Assembly (NCBI RefSeq): GCF_937888285.1 | Contig: NZ_CALART010000011.1 | Location: forward strand, 186,001 to 250,000 | Length of the DNA stretch: 64,000 nucleotides | Source: an uncultured Aquimonas sp. | Lineage (GTDB): Bacteria > Pseudomonadota > Gammaproteobacteria > Xanthomonadales > Xanthomonadaceae | Reading direction: 5' to 3' | Shown here: piece after piece, positions 1 to 9,350 of the stretch | How positions within the stretch are numbered: the stretch's first letter is position 1 | Layout: the number at the start of each line of letters is the position of its first letter | Notes under the pieces: model-generated | The model's input: only the letters and a program-made list of their open reading frames with translations | Databases searched by the model: none | What the model was told of the DNA's origin: nothing | Made by a program: the position numbers and the translations under genes

Positions 1-798
1 ACCATCGAAGACATGGTCAACGCCGAAGTGCGCCGCAACGTGGCCGCCGAAGTGCACCACATGGGCATGCAGGAGGCGCTGGACTTCGGCGCCATGGCCC
101 TGTTCGGCGAGAAGTACGGCGACCGCGTGCGCGTGCTGCGCATGGGCGACTTCTCCACCGAGCTCTGCGGCGGCACCCACGTCCAGCGCACCGGCGACAT
201 CGGCCTGTTCAAGATCCTTTCCGAGGGCGGCGTGGCCGCCGGCGTGCGCCGCATCGAAGCCGTGACTGGCGAAGGCGCGCTGGCGTATGTGCGCGAGGAG
301 GAGCAGCGCCTCGGCGAGATCGCCGAACTGGTCGGTGCGTCCAAGGCCGAGGTCGGCGCCAAGCTGCGGCAGCTGCTGGACCGCCAGAAGCAGCTGGAGA
401 AGACCCTGGAACAGATGAAGGCCAAATCGGCCGCGAACGCCGCGCTGGAGCTGGCCGACAGCGCCATCGACCTCGGCGGCTTCAAGCTGGTGGCCGCGCG
501 CCTCGACGGCCTCGACGCCAAGGCCCTGCGCGATTCGGTCGATGTGCTGAAGAACAAGCTCGTCGACGCCGTGATCCTGCTCGCCACCGGCAGCGAGGGC
601 AAAGCCTCGCTGGCCGCCGGCGTGTCAGGCGCCGCGATGGGCAAGGTCAAGGCCGGCGACGTGGTGTCCTTCGTCGCCGCCAAGATCAACGGCAAGGGCG
701 GCGGCCGCCCCGACATGGCCCAAGGCGGCGGCGAGGATGGCCCGGCGCTGGCGGCGGCCTTGGCCGAAGTCGAGGGCTTTGTGCGCGGGAAGGTTTGA
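1..798 (+). CDS. alaS: Alanine--tRNA ligase, C-terminal part (gene starts outside the window)
   Basis: The frame is open from base 1, so only the last 265 or so codons are present. The visible part begins in the tRNA editing domain: a Cys-containing LCGGTHVQRTGDIG motif (a zinc/editing-site signature of AlaRS) lies near the start. A coiled-coil linker rich in Glu/Lys/Leu follows, then the C-terminal DHHA1-type domain ending in a GGRPDMAQGGG glycine loop typical of AlaRS. The enzyme charges tRNA(Ala) in the cytoplasm and hydrolyses mis-charged Ser/Gly. In many gammaproteobacteria csrA follows alaS; here the next 375 bases hold only a palindromic repeat element and the next gene is on the other strand. 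Identity is secure; only the N-terminal catalytic half is missing. Confidence 0.97.
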   Translation, partial: TIEDMVNAEVRRNVAAEVHHMGMQEALDFGAMALFGEKYGDRVRVLRMGDFSTELCGGTHVQRTGDIGLFKILSEGGVAAGVRRIEAVTGEGALAYVREEEQRLGEIAELVGASKAEVGAKLRQLLDRQKQLEKTLEQMKAKSAANAALELADSAIDLGGFKLVAARLDGLDAKALRDSVDVLKNKLVDAVILLATGSEGKASLAAGVSGAAMGKVKAGDVVSFVAAKINGKGGGRPDMAQGGGEDGPALAAALAEVEGFVRGKV

Positions 799-1173
799 GG
801 GCTGGGACTCGCGGTTCTGGATGCGCGGGGCGAGTCACGGCTTCAAATCTTTGAGGCCCTTTCAGACCCCTGAGCGAACGCGCCCCCCACCGCCCCCTCC
901 CTCACAAGGGGAGCCGGGCTTCGTTCCCCGTAGGTTGGGCCAAGCACAGCGCGGCCCAACATCGCACGCAACGCCCTCGCCGGAGCCGTCGACCGCATCC
1001 AGCACGGTGCGCTCATTGTTGGGCGGAATGTTCGAGCGCCGCGGCGTTGGGCCTCGCTGCGCTCGGCGCCAACCTACGGAATAGCTGTCGCACGACTCAA
1101 GCCACCGAACCATGGGAAATAGGCCCCGCTTCGGGCTCGGGCTGGGTATGACGGCCGTCGGAGTCAACTTCAA
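799..1173. other. Intergenic region with a REP-like palindromic element, no gene
   Basis: This is the gap between the convergent alaS and hydrolase genes. Apart from the inverted-repeat element at 928-1079 I see no convincing coding region. Short open frames on both strands are low-complexity Pro/Arg-rich and run through the palindromes. A CsrA-like reading frame was looked for, because csrA commonly follows alaS, and is not here. Confidence 0.7.
928..1079. repeat. REPIN-like element: paired inverted palindromes
   Basis: The element is bounded by an 11-bp inverted repeat: CCGTAGGTTGG at 928-938 and its exact complement at 1069-1079. Each end is itself a hairpin: GTTGGGCC at 934-941 pairs with GGCCCAAC at 953-960, and GTTGG at 1046-1050 pairs with CCAAC at 1069-1073. 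Two REP-like palindromes in inverted orientation are the hallmark of REPIN/BIME elements. It is 152 bp long, the same length as the element at 60427-60578, whose tips have a related TAGGGTGGGCC core. Confidence 0.7.
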
Positions 1174-2700
1174 TCAAGGCGCGACCGCACACCGCTCCGG
1201 CGGCGCAGCCCCCCGATTCAGAAACGCTCCCGCCGCCGCCGCGGCGCAGTCATCGAGGTCGGTCATGCTGTGCCCGCTGCGCGGCAGCACCAGGGTCTGC
1301 AGCTGGGTAAAGGCCTGTGACTGTTCCAGCGCCGGAACGGTCGGCGTGCGCGGGTCGAATTCGGCGGCCAGCAGCAGGGTGGGCTGGCGGATCACGCTGG
1401 CGCGCAGCGGCTGCGGGCGCACGCCGAGTCGGCCGCACTGCGCGTAGGCGATCTCAGGCGTGTACAGCAGCGCCGCCCAGTCGGGATGGGCCTCGATGGC
1501 AGCGGCCACGGTCTCGCGGCGCAGCGGCGGGTTGTCGCGGCATTCGATCAGCATCAGAGCCAGCGTGCTGAACTCGGGATCGTCGAGGGTGTAGACCCAG
1601 TCGGCGGCGAGCTCTTCCCAACGCGCATCGAACTCACCGCGCGCGGCCTGCTGCAGCAGGCCATGCAGCTCGGCCACGGGCAGGCCGAAGGTGAGCTGGG
1701 CTTCGACCAGGGCGAACAGGTTTTCGGGCGTGAGGCCTAGCCGCTCAGGCTGCGCGCCGGCCGTGGCCGCGGCCTCCTCGAAGGCGGGCAGCGCAAGTTC
1801 CACAGGCTGGGCGGAGAGCCGCTCAAGCGCCTGCGCCAGCAGGCTGCGCAGGCTGCCGCCCGTACAGCCGCCCTGCCCTTCGCACTGCGTCTGTGCGGCG
1901 GCGAGCACCTGCGCATAGTCGTCGGCGAAGCGGCCCATCAGCTCCAGCCCGGCCGGATAGAAGCCATCCAGAACCACGCGGCCGACGCCCTCGATCGGTT
2001 CGGTCAGTGCGACCTGGGCGAGACGCGTGCCGTAGGACACGCCGTAGAGATGCACCTCGCGGTAGCCGAACTCCTCGCGCAGGGCGCGCACCAGCTCACG
2101 CAGGTCCTGCGCCGCGGTGGCGGTGGAGTACAGGCCCTCGCGGCGTTCGCTCTCCGGCACCGCCGCTGCGCAGGCCTCCAGCAGCGGCACGGTCTCTTCC
2201 CACTGGGCATCGATCGAGGCGCCCTCCAGGATCAGCTGGCGCGAGCGCGTGTCGAACTCGGGGCAGGCCAGCCGCGGCGTCGCATAGCCGCTGCCGCGCT
2301 GGTCGTAGAGCACGAGGTCGTGATCGAGCCCCATGCGCTGCTGCATCCAGTCGCGCCACCAGGGCATGGCCTCTTCGTACAGATAGCTCGAACCACCGGG
2401 GCCGCCGCTGAGATAGACCGTCGCCGTGTCCGAGCGCGTGAACAGCCCGCGGCGGAGGATCACCAGCGGCAGCGCGGTCATCGCTTCGCCCTGCGTGCTC
2501 GGATACAGCCAGGCGCATTCGCTGCGCTCCAGCCAGCCGTCTCCAAACCAGCAGCTGACGCTGCGGGAGAAGCGGCCAGTCTCGGGCGCGGCATCAAGCC
2601 GCGCGGTTTCGATGTCGTAGCGGAAGCTGCGCAGGACCGGCTCAAGGCCGATCACGACCAGCATCAGCACACCGACGGCGATGATCAGGAATTTCTTCAT
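1174..2700 (-). CDS. Secreted or membrane-anchored alpha/beta hydrolase (TAP-like, peptidase S33 type)
   Basis: A 508-residue protein of the alpha/beta hydrolase superfamily resembling tripeptidyl/prolyl aminopeptidases. A hydrophobic N-terminal segment (residues 3-21) acts as signal or anchor. The oxyanion motif SGGPGGSS is at about 98-104, the nucleophile is Ser222 in GVSYG, and a late Asp (AEFDPRTP) and His (RSGHSMTD) complete the triad in a TAP-like C-terminal domain. It probably cleaves short peptides or esters in the periplasm. The start at 2700 is chosen because the hydrophobic segment begins there; an upstream in-frame start at 2769 would add a polar stretch translated through the heptamer repeat. 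It is monocistronic. Substrate is unknown. Confidence 0.85.
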   Translation of the reverse strand: MKKFLIIAVGVLMLVVIGLEPVLRSFRYDIETARLDAAPETGRFSRSVSCWFGDGWLERSECAWLYPSTQGEAMTALPLVILRRGLFTRSDTATVYLSGGPGGSSYLYEEAMPWWRDWMQQRMGLDHDLVLYDQRGSGYATPRLACPEFDTRSRQLILEGASIDAQWEETVPLLEACAAAVPESERREGLYSTATAAQDLRELVRALREEFGYREVHLYGVSYGTRLAQVALTEPIEGVGRVVLDGFYPAGLELMGRFADDYAQVLAAAQTQCEGQGGCTGGSLRSLLAQALERLSAQPVELALPAFEEAAATAGAQPERLGLTPENLFALVEAQLTFGLPVAELHGLLQQAARGEFDARWEELAADWVYTLDDPEFSTLALMLIECRDNPPLRRETVAAAIEAHPDWAALLYTPEIAYAQCGRLGVRPQPLRASVIRQPTLLLAAEFDPRTPTVPALEQSQAFTQLQTLVLPRSGHSMTDLDDCAAAAAGAFLNRGAAPPERCAVAP

Positions 2701-2711
2701 GGCTGAGAGCC

Positions 2712-2739
2712 GGGATTCGTGATTTGGGATTTGGGATTC
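2712..2739 (+). repeat. Four-unit GGGATTC heptamer repeat (site 1 of 3)
   Basis: Exactly four 7-bp units (GGGATTC, GTGATTT, GGGATTT, GGGATTC) lie 11 bp before the hydrolase start, directly next to GAGAGCC (2705-2711). Equivalent four-unit tracts occur at 15751-15778 and 62706-62733. Confidence 0.85.
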
Positions 2740-2830
2740 GCAGCCCCGCACGGCTTCAACTGGGAGCATCCCAGCGTTGCAGCGCGGCGCGGCTGTTCTC
2801 AGAGACCTGCAGTCGTCTGCTCGCGCTCAC

Positions 2831-2908
2831 TGCAGGAGCCTGCTTGCAGGCGACCGCGGCCAGCGCCCACTCTCGCCACAGCGGGTCGCGGGCAAGCTCG
2901 CTCCTGCA
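2831..2908. repeat. REP-like inverted pair
   Basis: TGCAGGAGCCTGCTTGCAGG plus CGACC at 2831-2855 faces GGTCGCGGGCAAGCTCGCTC plus CTGCA at 2884-2908. The outer 8-10 bases and the inner GGTCGC/GCGACC ends are complementary, while the central hexamers differ. The sequence type (GCAGGAGC...GCTTGC) resembles REP palindromes of pseudomonads and xanthomonads. It sits in the 418-base gap between the hydrolase and gap genes, which holds no gene. Confidence 0.65.
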
Positions 2909-3060
2909 AACAGCAGGCCCTGGGGAGTGAAGCCCACGAGGTGCCGAGGCAGGAAGCTGGTTTCGCGGAGGCGGCCTTCTCCCATGACGGAGCCAAGACC
3001 TGCACGGACCGCACTATCGCAAGTCACCCCTTCTGCGCGCGTCCAAGTGCGCCGCAGATA

Positions 3061-3094
3061 CGCGAACGCCCACCGCTCGGGGTGGGCGTTCGCG
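3061..3094 (-). terminator. Strong hairpin downstream of gap
   Basis: A perfect 14-bp stem, CGCGAACGCCCACC with its complement around the 6-base loop GCTCGG, begins 25 bases after the gap stop codon. No long T tract follows on the minus strand, so it may work as an imperfect terminator or as a 3'-end stabiliser. Confidence 0.6.
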
Positions 3095-3118
3095 GGTCCG
3101 TTCGGTGCTTGCAGGTGC

Positions 3119-4132
3119 TTACTTGGCCGCCATCAGGGCGATGGCCATGTCCAACATGCGGTTGGAGAAGCCCCACTCGTTGTCGTACCAGGAGAGCACC
3201 TTGACCAGGGTGCCCTGCATGACGCGGGTCTGGGTGGCGTCATAGACCGAGCTGTGCGGGTTGTGGTTGAAGTCGACGCTGACCAGCGGCTTGGTGTTGA
3301 TGCCCAGGATGCCCTTCAGCGGGCCCTCGGCGGCGGCGCGCACGGCGCTGTCGATCTCCTCCTTGCTGGTCGCGCGCTTGGCGACGAAGGACAGGTCGAC
3401 CACCGAGACGTTGATGGTCGGCACGCGCATGGCGAAGCCGTCCAGCTTGCCGTTCAACTCCGGCAGCACCAGGCCGACCGCCGCAGCGGCACCGGTCTTG
3501 GTCGGGATCTGGCTCATGGTGGCCGAACGCGCACGACGCAGGTCCGAGTGGTAGACGTCGGTCAGCACCTGGTCATTGGTGTAGGCGTGGATGGTGGTCA
3601 TCAGGCCGTGCTCGATGCCGACCACGTCGTGCAGCACCTTGGCCAGCGGGGCCAGGCAGTTGGTGGTGCAGCTGGCGTTGCTGATGACTTCGTGCGAGGC
3701 CTTCAGCTGGTCATGGTTGACGCCGAACACGAAGGTGCCGTCGACATCGCTGCCGCCGGGGGCGGAAATGATCACCTTCTTGGCGCCGCCCGCGATGTGG
3801 GCGCTGGCCTTGGCCTTGGTGGTGAACAGGCCGGTGCACTCGAACACCACGTCGACGCCGTGCGCGCCCCAGGGCAGCTTGGACGGGTCGCGCTCGGCGA
3901 ACACCTTGATGCGATCGCCGTTGACGATCAGGTCGCCGCCGTCCACCGAGACCTCGCCCGGGAAGCGGCCGTGGGCGGTGTCGTACTGGGTCAGGTGGGC
4001 ATTGGTCTCGGCATCGCCCAGGTCGTTGATCGCGACGATCTGGATCTCATTGGTGCGCTTGGCCTCGTACAGCGCGCGCAGCACATTGCGGCCGATGCGG
4101 CCATAACCGTTGATCGCGACCTTGATCGTCAT
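3119..4132 (-). CDS. gap: Glyceraldehyde-3-phosphate dehydrogenase, type I
   Basis: A 337-residue, full-length GAPDH that oxidises glyceraldehyde 3-phosphate to 1,3-bisphosphoglycerate with NAD+ in the cytoplasm. The N-terminal Rossmann motif INGYGRIGRNVLRA and the downstream AINDLGD (Asp at the end of the second strand, favouring NAD+) are visible. The catalytic Cys lies in SNASCTTNCLAPL and the phosphate-binding region contains TKTGAAAAVGLVLPELNGKL. The end has the canonical SWYDNEWGFSNRMLDM. Upstream, GAGGA precedes the ATG at a workable distance. The alternative, erythrose-4-phosphate dehydrogenase (Epd), is less likely because of the classic SCTTNCLAP and DNEWG context. Single gene with its own hairpin terminator. 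Confidence 0.96.
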   Translation of the reverse strand: MTIKVAINGYGRIGRNVLRALYEAKRTNEIQIVAINDLGDAETNAHLTQYDTAHGRFPGEVSVDGGDLIVNGDRIKVFAERDPSKLPWGAHGVDVVFECTGLFTTKAKASAHIAGGAKKVIISAPGGSDVDGTFVFGVNHDQLKASHEVISNASCTTNCLAPLAKVLHDVVGIEHGLMTTIHAYTNDQVLTDVYHSDLRRARSATMSQIPTKTGAAAAVGLVLPELNGKLDGFAMRVPTINVSVVDLSFVAKRATSKEEIDSAVRAAAEGPLKGILGINTKPLVSVDFNHNPHSSVYDATQTRVMQGTLVKVLSWYDNEWGFSNRMLDMAIALMAAK

Positions 4133-4457
4133 TGCTCGAATCCTCGTGAGGGCATGGATGCCAGTGGCGGGAAAGCAGCCGGGCAGGCCCGGCCAAGCGC
4201 GCTAGTGTAGTGCGCGGGCCCTCACATTTCGATTGAGGGCAGCCGCCGCGCGCTCGCTCTCTTCACGCTGCGATGGATTGGGCCGCGGCTCCGGGTTCAC
4301 GGCCTCGCGCGCCAAGGCTCATCGAGTGGTCGCCAGCCACCTCCGCGCGACCCGGCGCAGCACAGGTGCTCGGGGATCTGTCCGGAGTTCACCGACTGTT
4401 GCAGTCGTGATGGACCTGTCCTGTCAGACTGTCGCGCCCGCGCTTCGAAGAACCCCG
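4133..4457. other. Divergent intergenic region between gap and the S1/P1 nuclease
   Basis: This region must hold the promoters of both divergent genes. I see no convincing -35/-10 pair, riboswitch or repeat. An in-frame ATG at 4410 could extend the nuclease upstream but would spoil its signal peptide. Confidence 0.5.
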
Positions 4458-5255
4458 ATGTTGCCCAAGCCTCATGCAATCGCCGCCCTGCTGCTGGTCG
4501 CGCTCGCGGCCGCGCCACCGGCGGGCGCCTGGAGCTTCAAGGGCCACCAGACCATCGGCGAACTGGCCGAACAGCAGCTCTCGGCGCCGACCTTGGCGGC
4601 CGTGCGGGAACTGCTGAAAGACGAACCCTCGAACACGCTGGCGGCGGTCTCGACCTGGCCGGATGAAGTGCGCAGCGAGGACGCCTGGCGCCACACCGGA
4701 CGCTGGCATTTCGTCAACTTCCCGCAGGGCGACTGCCGCTATCGGCCCCGGCGCGACTGCGCCGACGGCCAGTGCATCGTCGCCGCGCTCGAGGCCCAGC
4801 GTGCGGTGTTGAGGAATGCCTCCAGCCCGCGCCAGCAGCGCATCGAGGCGCTCAAGTTCGTGACCCACTTCGTCGGCGACATCCACCAGCCGCTGCATGC
4901 CGGCTACGGTTTCGACCGCGGCGGCAACGACACCCAGATCCGCTTCAACCGCATGGGCTCGAACCTGCACGCGCTGTGGGACGGCCTGCTGGTCGACACC
5001 CTGGAGCTGGACCGCCCCGCCCTGGTCCAGCACCTGACGCGCGAGCCGCTGCCCGAGCACGGCGGCGTCGGCCGGGGTGCCGCTGCGCGCTGGGCCGAGC
5101 AGTCCTGCGCGCTGATCGAGTCCGCAGGCATCTATCCCGAGAAGCGCTTCATCGACCGCAGCTACGTCGAGCGCAGCCGACCGCTCGCCGAAGCGCAAAT
5201 GCGCATGGCCGCCGCGCTGCTGGCGGCGGTGCTCGAAGCCGACCTGGGGCGCTGA
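4458..5255 (+). CDS. Secreted S1/P1-type zinc nuclease
   Basis: A 265-residue protein, near the usual size for S1/P1 nucleases, which cleave single-stranded DNA and RNA using three zinc ions. A signal peptide (residues 1-24, ending PPAGA) is followed at once by Trp25; a mature N-terminal Trp is itself a zinc ligand in this family, which supports this start and cleavage site. Other expected ligands are visible in order: His in KGHQTIGE, Asp in WPDEVR, His in WHFVNF, His/Asp in THFVGDIHQPLHAG, and NLHALWDG. It probably acts in the periplasm or outside the cell in nucleic acid scavenging. It stands alone, divergent from gap. Confidence 0.92.
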   Translation: MLPKPHAIAALLLVALAAAPPAGAWSFKGHQTIGELAEQQLSAPTLAAVRELLKDEPSNTLAAVSTWPDEVRSEDAWRHTGRWHFVNFPQGDCRYRPRRDCADGQCIVAALEAQRAVLRNASSPRQQRIEALKFVTHFVGDIHQPLHAGYGFDRGGNDTQIRFNRMGSNLHALWDGLLVDTLELDRPALVQHLTREPLPEHGGVGRGAAARWAEQSCALIESAGIYPEKRFIDRSYVERSRPLAEAQMRMAAALLAAVLEADLGR

Positions 5256-5382
5256 GCCACGGGTGGGCTCCGCTCGGCAGGGCTTCCTGAAGGCGCAGCC
5301 GATACGAAGCAGCGAGCGAGGCGGCAATTGCTAGACTCGCGCCGCCCCATTCCGCGGGCGTCGCGCGAACGCTCCGATCGCC

Positions 5383-6222
5383 ATGAACCTGCGCCGCTCG
5401 CTGGCCCTGCACGGCTTCGAAAGCAATACCGACTACGGCTTCGCGCTGGACTGCCTGTTCGCCGCGAAGATCGATCATGTGCGCTGCCTGCATGTGGACG
5501 GCAGCGCCGGACGGCGCAAGACCGCCTTCGCCAACGCCCTGGGCGCGGCGCTTGAGTATCCGCACGTGCTCTATCACGACTTCAGCCAGATCGAGCCTGC
5601 CCCCGTGTTGCTGCCCGTGCAGCTGGAGGATGGCAGCCTCGCGCCGCCTGAGGCTCCCCTGCCCGCCTTCGAGCGCTGCATCACCGAGGCCTGTGCGTTT
5701 TCTGAAAGCGAGCGCAGCCTGCTGATCTTCGACCAGCTGCAGGCCGCGCCCTTCGCCGAACAGCTGAAGCTCACCGATTTCCTCCGCAGCGGCGAATGGA
5801 CCAGCGCCGCCGGCAGCGTGCTGGCCCATCGCGGACGCCTGCTGGTGGCACTGATCAGCGACGGCCCGCTGTACCACTCGCTGGCGCGGCTGTCCTACCG
5901 GATCTGGACTGACGCCGAACGCGCCCACCTCGACTACCGGCCGGAAGACCACGGCCTCGGCGCGGAAGCGCTGCCGCTGTTCGCGGCACTGTCCACCCTG
6001 TTCGAGCAGCTGCGGATCAGCCCCACGCCCGGCGAGTTCGAGCGCCTGCTGGCGGACCTGCTGCAGCGCGTGTTCGGCCTCGACGCCCTGCGCCAGGCCC
6101 TGTTCGGCCACATCGAAGGCCTGGAGCGCGAACGCCTGCACGCCGAAGCGGTCACACCGGCGCTGCAGGCGGTGCTGGATACGCTGGACGCCTGCCGCGG
6201 GGTGGATCACATCGAGCTGTGA
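5383..6222 (+). CDS. Uncharacterised protein with P-loop-like N-terminus
   Basis: I do not recognise this 279-residue protein by name. Near residue 38 it has VDGSAGRRKTAFANALG, a Walker-A-like loop (GxxGxxKT), and near residue 105 SLLIFDQLQ, which resembles a Walker B strand with Asp followed by Gln. This layout suggests a small AAA-like or STAND-like nucleotide-binding fold, possibly degenerate. There is no signal peptide or membrane segment. It is rich in Leu/Ala/Glu helices in the C-terminal half (about 190-260). It is monocistronic and faces the convergent SET gene, with 39 bases between the stops. Function is unknown; the codon use matches its neighbours. Confidence 0.75.
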   Translation: MNLRRSLALHGFESNTDYGFALDCLFAAKIDHVRCLHVDGSAGRRKTAFANALGAALEYPHVLYHDFSQIEPAPVLLPVQLEDGSLAPPEAPLPAFERCITEACAFSESERSLLIFDQLQAAPFAEQLKLTDFLRSGEWTSAAGSVLAHRGRLLVALISDGPLYHSLARLSYRIWTDAERAHLDYRPEDHGLGAEALPLFAALSTLFEQLRISPTPGEFERLLADLLQRVFGLDALRQALFGHIEGLERERLHAEAVTPALQAVLDTLDACRGVDHIEL

Positions 6223-6261
6223 GGGGTCCTCGCGCAGCAGGGCGCGCGAGGCCTACGCGAA

Positions 6262-6729
6262 TCAGCCCTTCGGCTGCAGCATCGTCCCCGTGCACTCGGG
6301 CGCGCCGCAGCGGCAGGCCCACTGCTTCTTGAGCTTGGCGGTGTGCGGCACCGACAGGCGGATGCCGTAGTTGTAGGTCAGCTCTTCGCCGGCTTTGAGT
6401 TCGCGCAGGCTTTCGATGAAGACGCGATCGCGCTGCGGATTGCCCTTGGGGTCTTCCTCCAGCACGGCCTGGCAGTTCGGCGCGCAGCTGTGGTTGATCC
6501 AGCGGGCGACGTTGCCGTCGACATTGGCGTCGATCAGGTAGTCGTCGTTCAAGGTGAACAGGAAGGTGTGGCCGGTGTCGAGGCTGTCGCCGTAAAGCGC
6601 ATCGGCGTCCTCGTGGGTGCGACGCAGACCCTTGTACTCGACCAGGCGCGTACCGGCCGCGATGTCGGCGGCGGCGAACACGCCGTTGCCGTGGATGCGC
6701 GAGCGGCGCTGCTGGATGCGGCGGCTCAT
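6262..6729 (-). CDS. SET-domain protein (putative protein lysine methyltransferase)
   Basis: A 155-residue stand-alone SET domain. IHGNGVFAAADIAAGTRLVEYKG near the N-terminus is the SET-N motif, NHSCAPNCQA (about residues 87-96) is the AdoMet-binding NHS-C core, and GEELTYNYG (about 117-125) supplies the catalytic Tyr region. The C-terminus CRCGAPECTGTM has the Cys pattern of a post-SET zinc site. SET proteins transfer methyl groups from AdoMet to lysine; bacterial substrates are mostly unknown. Its ATG overlaps the stop of the META lipoprotein gene by 4 bp, so the two are probably translationally coupled. No nuclear or secretion signal is seen. Confidence 0.88.
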   Translation of the reverse strand: MSRRIQQRRSRIHGNGVFAAADIAAGTRLVEYKGLRRTHEDADALYGDSLDTGHTFLFTLNDDYLIDANVDGNVARWINHSCAPNCQAVLEEDPKGNPQRDRVFIESLRELKAGEELTYNYGIRLSVPHTAKLKKQWACRCGAPECTGTMLQPKG

Positions 6730-7277
6730 GTGCCCTCGGCCTGCGAGGCCTCGCCTTCGCTGCCGCCCGGGCGGCCGGCGGTGAAGGACAGGCTGGCGCC
6801 ATCGGCGGTGCTGAGACTCAGGCCCTTCTCGCTGAGCTCGAAGCGGCGGACCGCCGTCAGCGTCTCAAGAAAGCGCTGCTCGGCGGCGTTGAGGGCATCG
6901 GAGACGCAGGCGCGCTTGGTGGCGACCGCGGCACCCAGCTGGATCGCCGTGCCCTCGCCGCGCGTCAGCGGGGCGCTGAAGCGGTTGCAGCCGGCGTAGC
7001 CGACAAGGCGGCCCTCCTGCACCTCGATGAAGATGCCGGCGGCCTCGGCCACCGACTGCAGGCTGGCGTCGCTGGCACCCGCCAGCGTCCACGAACGCCG
7101 GGCTTCGAGCTGCTGCGGCAGGGCGGTTGCCGTCCCAGCGCCCGCTGGCGCCGCAGGTTCAGTGGCCACGGCGGTCGCCTTGTCAGGGTTGGATGCGGGG
7201 GGCGGGCTGTCGGCGGGCCCGCAGGCCACCAGCGCCGTCACCAGCGGGAGCGTGAGGACGATCTGTCGGATCTTCAT
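6726..7277 (-). CDS. META-domain (HslJ-like) lipoprotein
   Basis: A 183-residue lipoprotein: signal peptide with lipobox LVAC (Cys19), a Pro/Ala/Thr-rich linker to about residue 60, then one META domain (about 70-175) with SWTLAG and GYAGCNRFSAPL motifs and the late Thr/Arg-rich strand typical of HslJ. HslJ-like proteins are envelope proteins associated with novobiocin resistance and stress; the biochemical role is unclear. The start at 7277 is set by the lipoprotein signal; longer in-frame extensions are out-of-character Ser/Ala/Arg sequence overlapping the upstream GlsB gene. It lies 4 bp after glsB and overlaps the SET gene by 4 bp, forming a three-gene unit. Confidence 0.88.
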   Translation of the reverse strand: MKIRQIVLTLPLVTALVACGPADSPPPASNPDKATAVATEPAAPAGAGTATALPQQLEARRSWTLAGASDASLQSVAEAAGIFIEVQEGRLVGYAGCNRFSAPLTRGEGTAIQLGAAVATKRACVSDALNAAEQRFLETLTAVRRFELSEKGLSLSTADGASLSFTAGRPGGSEGEASQAEGT

Positions 7278-7281
7278 GGCC

Positions 7282-7530
7282 TTACTTGCTCTTGCTGACG
7301 AGGCCCCAGATCGCCAGCACGATGATCGCGCCGATGACCGACATGATGAAGCCTGCGGCCTCGCCCGGCTGGTACAGGCCCAGGGTCTGGCCGAGGAAGC
7401 TGCCGACGAAGGCGCCGACGATGCCAAGCACCGTCGTCAGGATGAAGCCCAGCTTCTGCCGGCCCGGCTTGAGGAAGCGGGCCACCAGGCCTACCACAAA
7501 GCCGATCAGCAGGGTCCAAAGGATGCTCAT
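7282..7530 (-). CDS. GlsB/YeaQ/YmgE family membrane protein
   Basis: An 82-residue protein with three hydrophobic segments. It matches the transglycosylase-associated/GlsB family: the first helix ends in GLVARFLKPG, followed by the glycine-rich GIVGAFVGSFLGQTLG loop and a last helix before SKSK. Members are small inner-membrane stress proteins of unknown mechanism. A GAGGTGAGG stretch just before the ATG provides the ribosome site. It is the first gene of a likely unit with the META lipoprotein and the SET protein. Confidence 0.93.
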   Translation of the reverse strand: MSILWTLLIGFVVGLVARFLKPGRQKLGFILTTVLGIVGAFVGSFLGQTLGLYQPGEAAGFIMSVIGAIIVLAIWGLVSKSK

Positions 7531-7596
7531 GCCTCACCTCGTTCGAGTGTTTGGAGTTGACCGGCGGCCTTGGGCCGCCGGGTGCCGCAGCATGCC

Positions 7597-9084
<1,488 letters not shown>

Positions 9085-9350
9085 GGCGGTTCCTCGAATC
9101 GAAAATCGTGGGCGGCCGGTGTGAACCGATGGCCGCGGCCCGTGAGTTTAGCCGCAGCCGCCAAAGTGAGCCGACACGGGTAGGAAAACTCCGACCCTTC
9201 ACCGGCGTGATTTCGCAGGCGCGGGCGCGGGGATCGCCGATGCCACCGGCGCGGGTCGAGGCGGAGACTGTTTCCACCGGCCGACGCGCCGGGCCATCCC
9301 GGGGCTTGGCCGGGAATTTCGCAACCACCCCTGATTACGAGGATGCCGTC

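Noticed and set aside
862..1173. Possible small genes in the region after alaS
   Set aside because: The frames on both strands run through the REPIN palindromes and are Pro/Arg repeats without ribosome sites.
2712..2739. Heptamer tract as a CRISPR or telomere-like array
   Set aside because: Units are adjacent without spacers and only four long; no cas genes are near.
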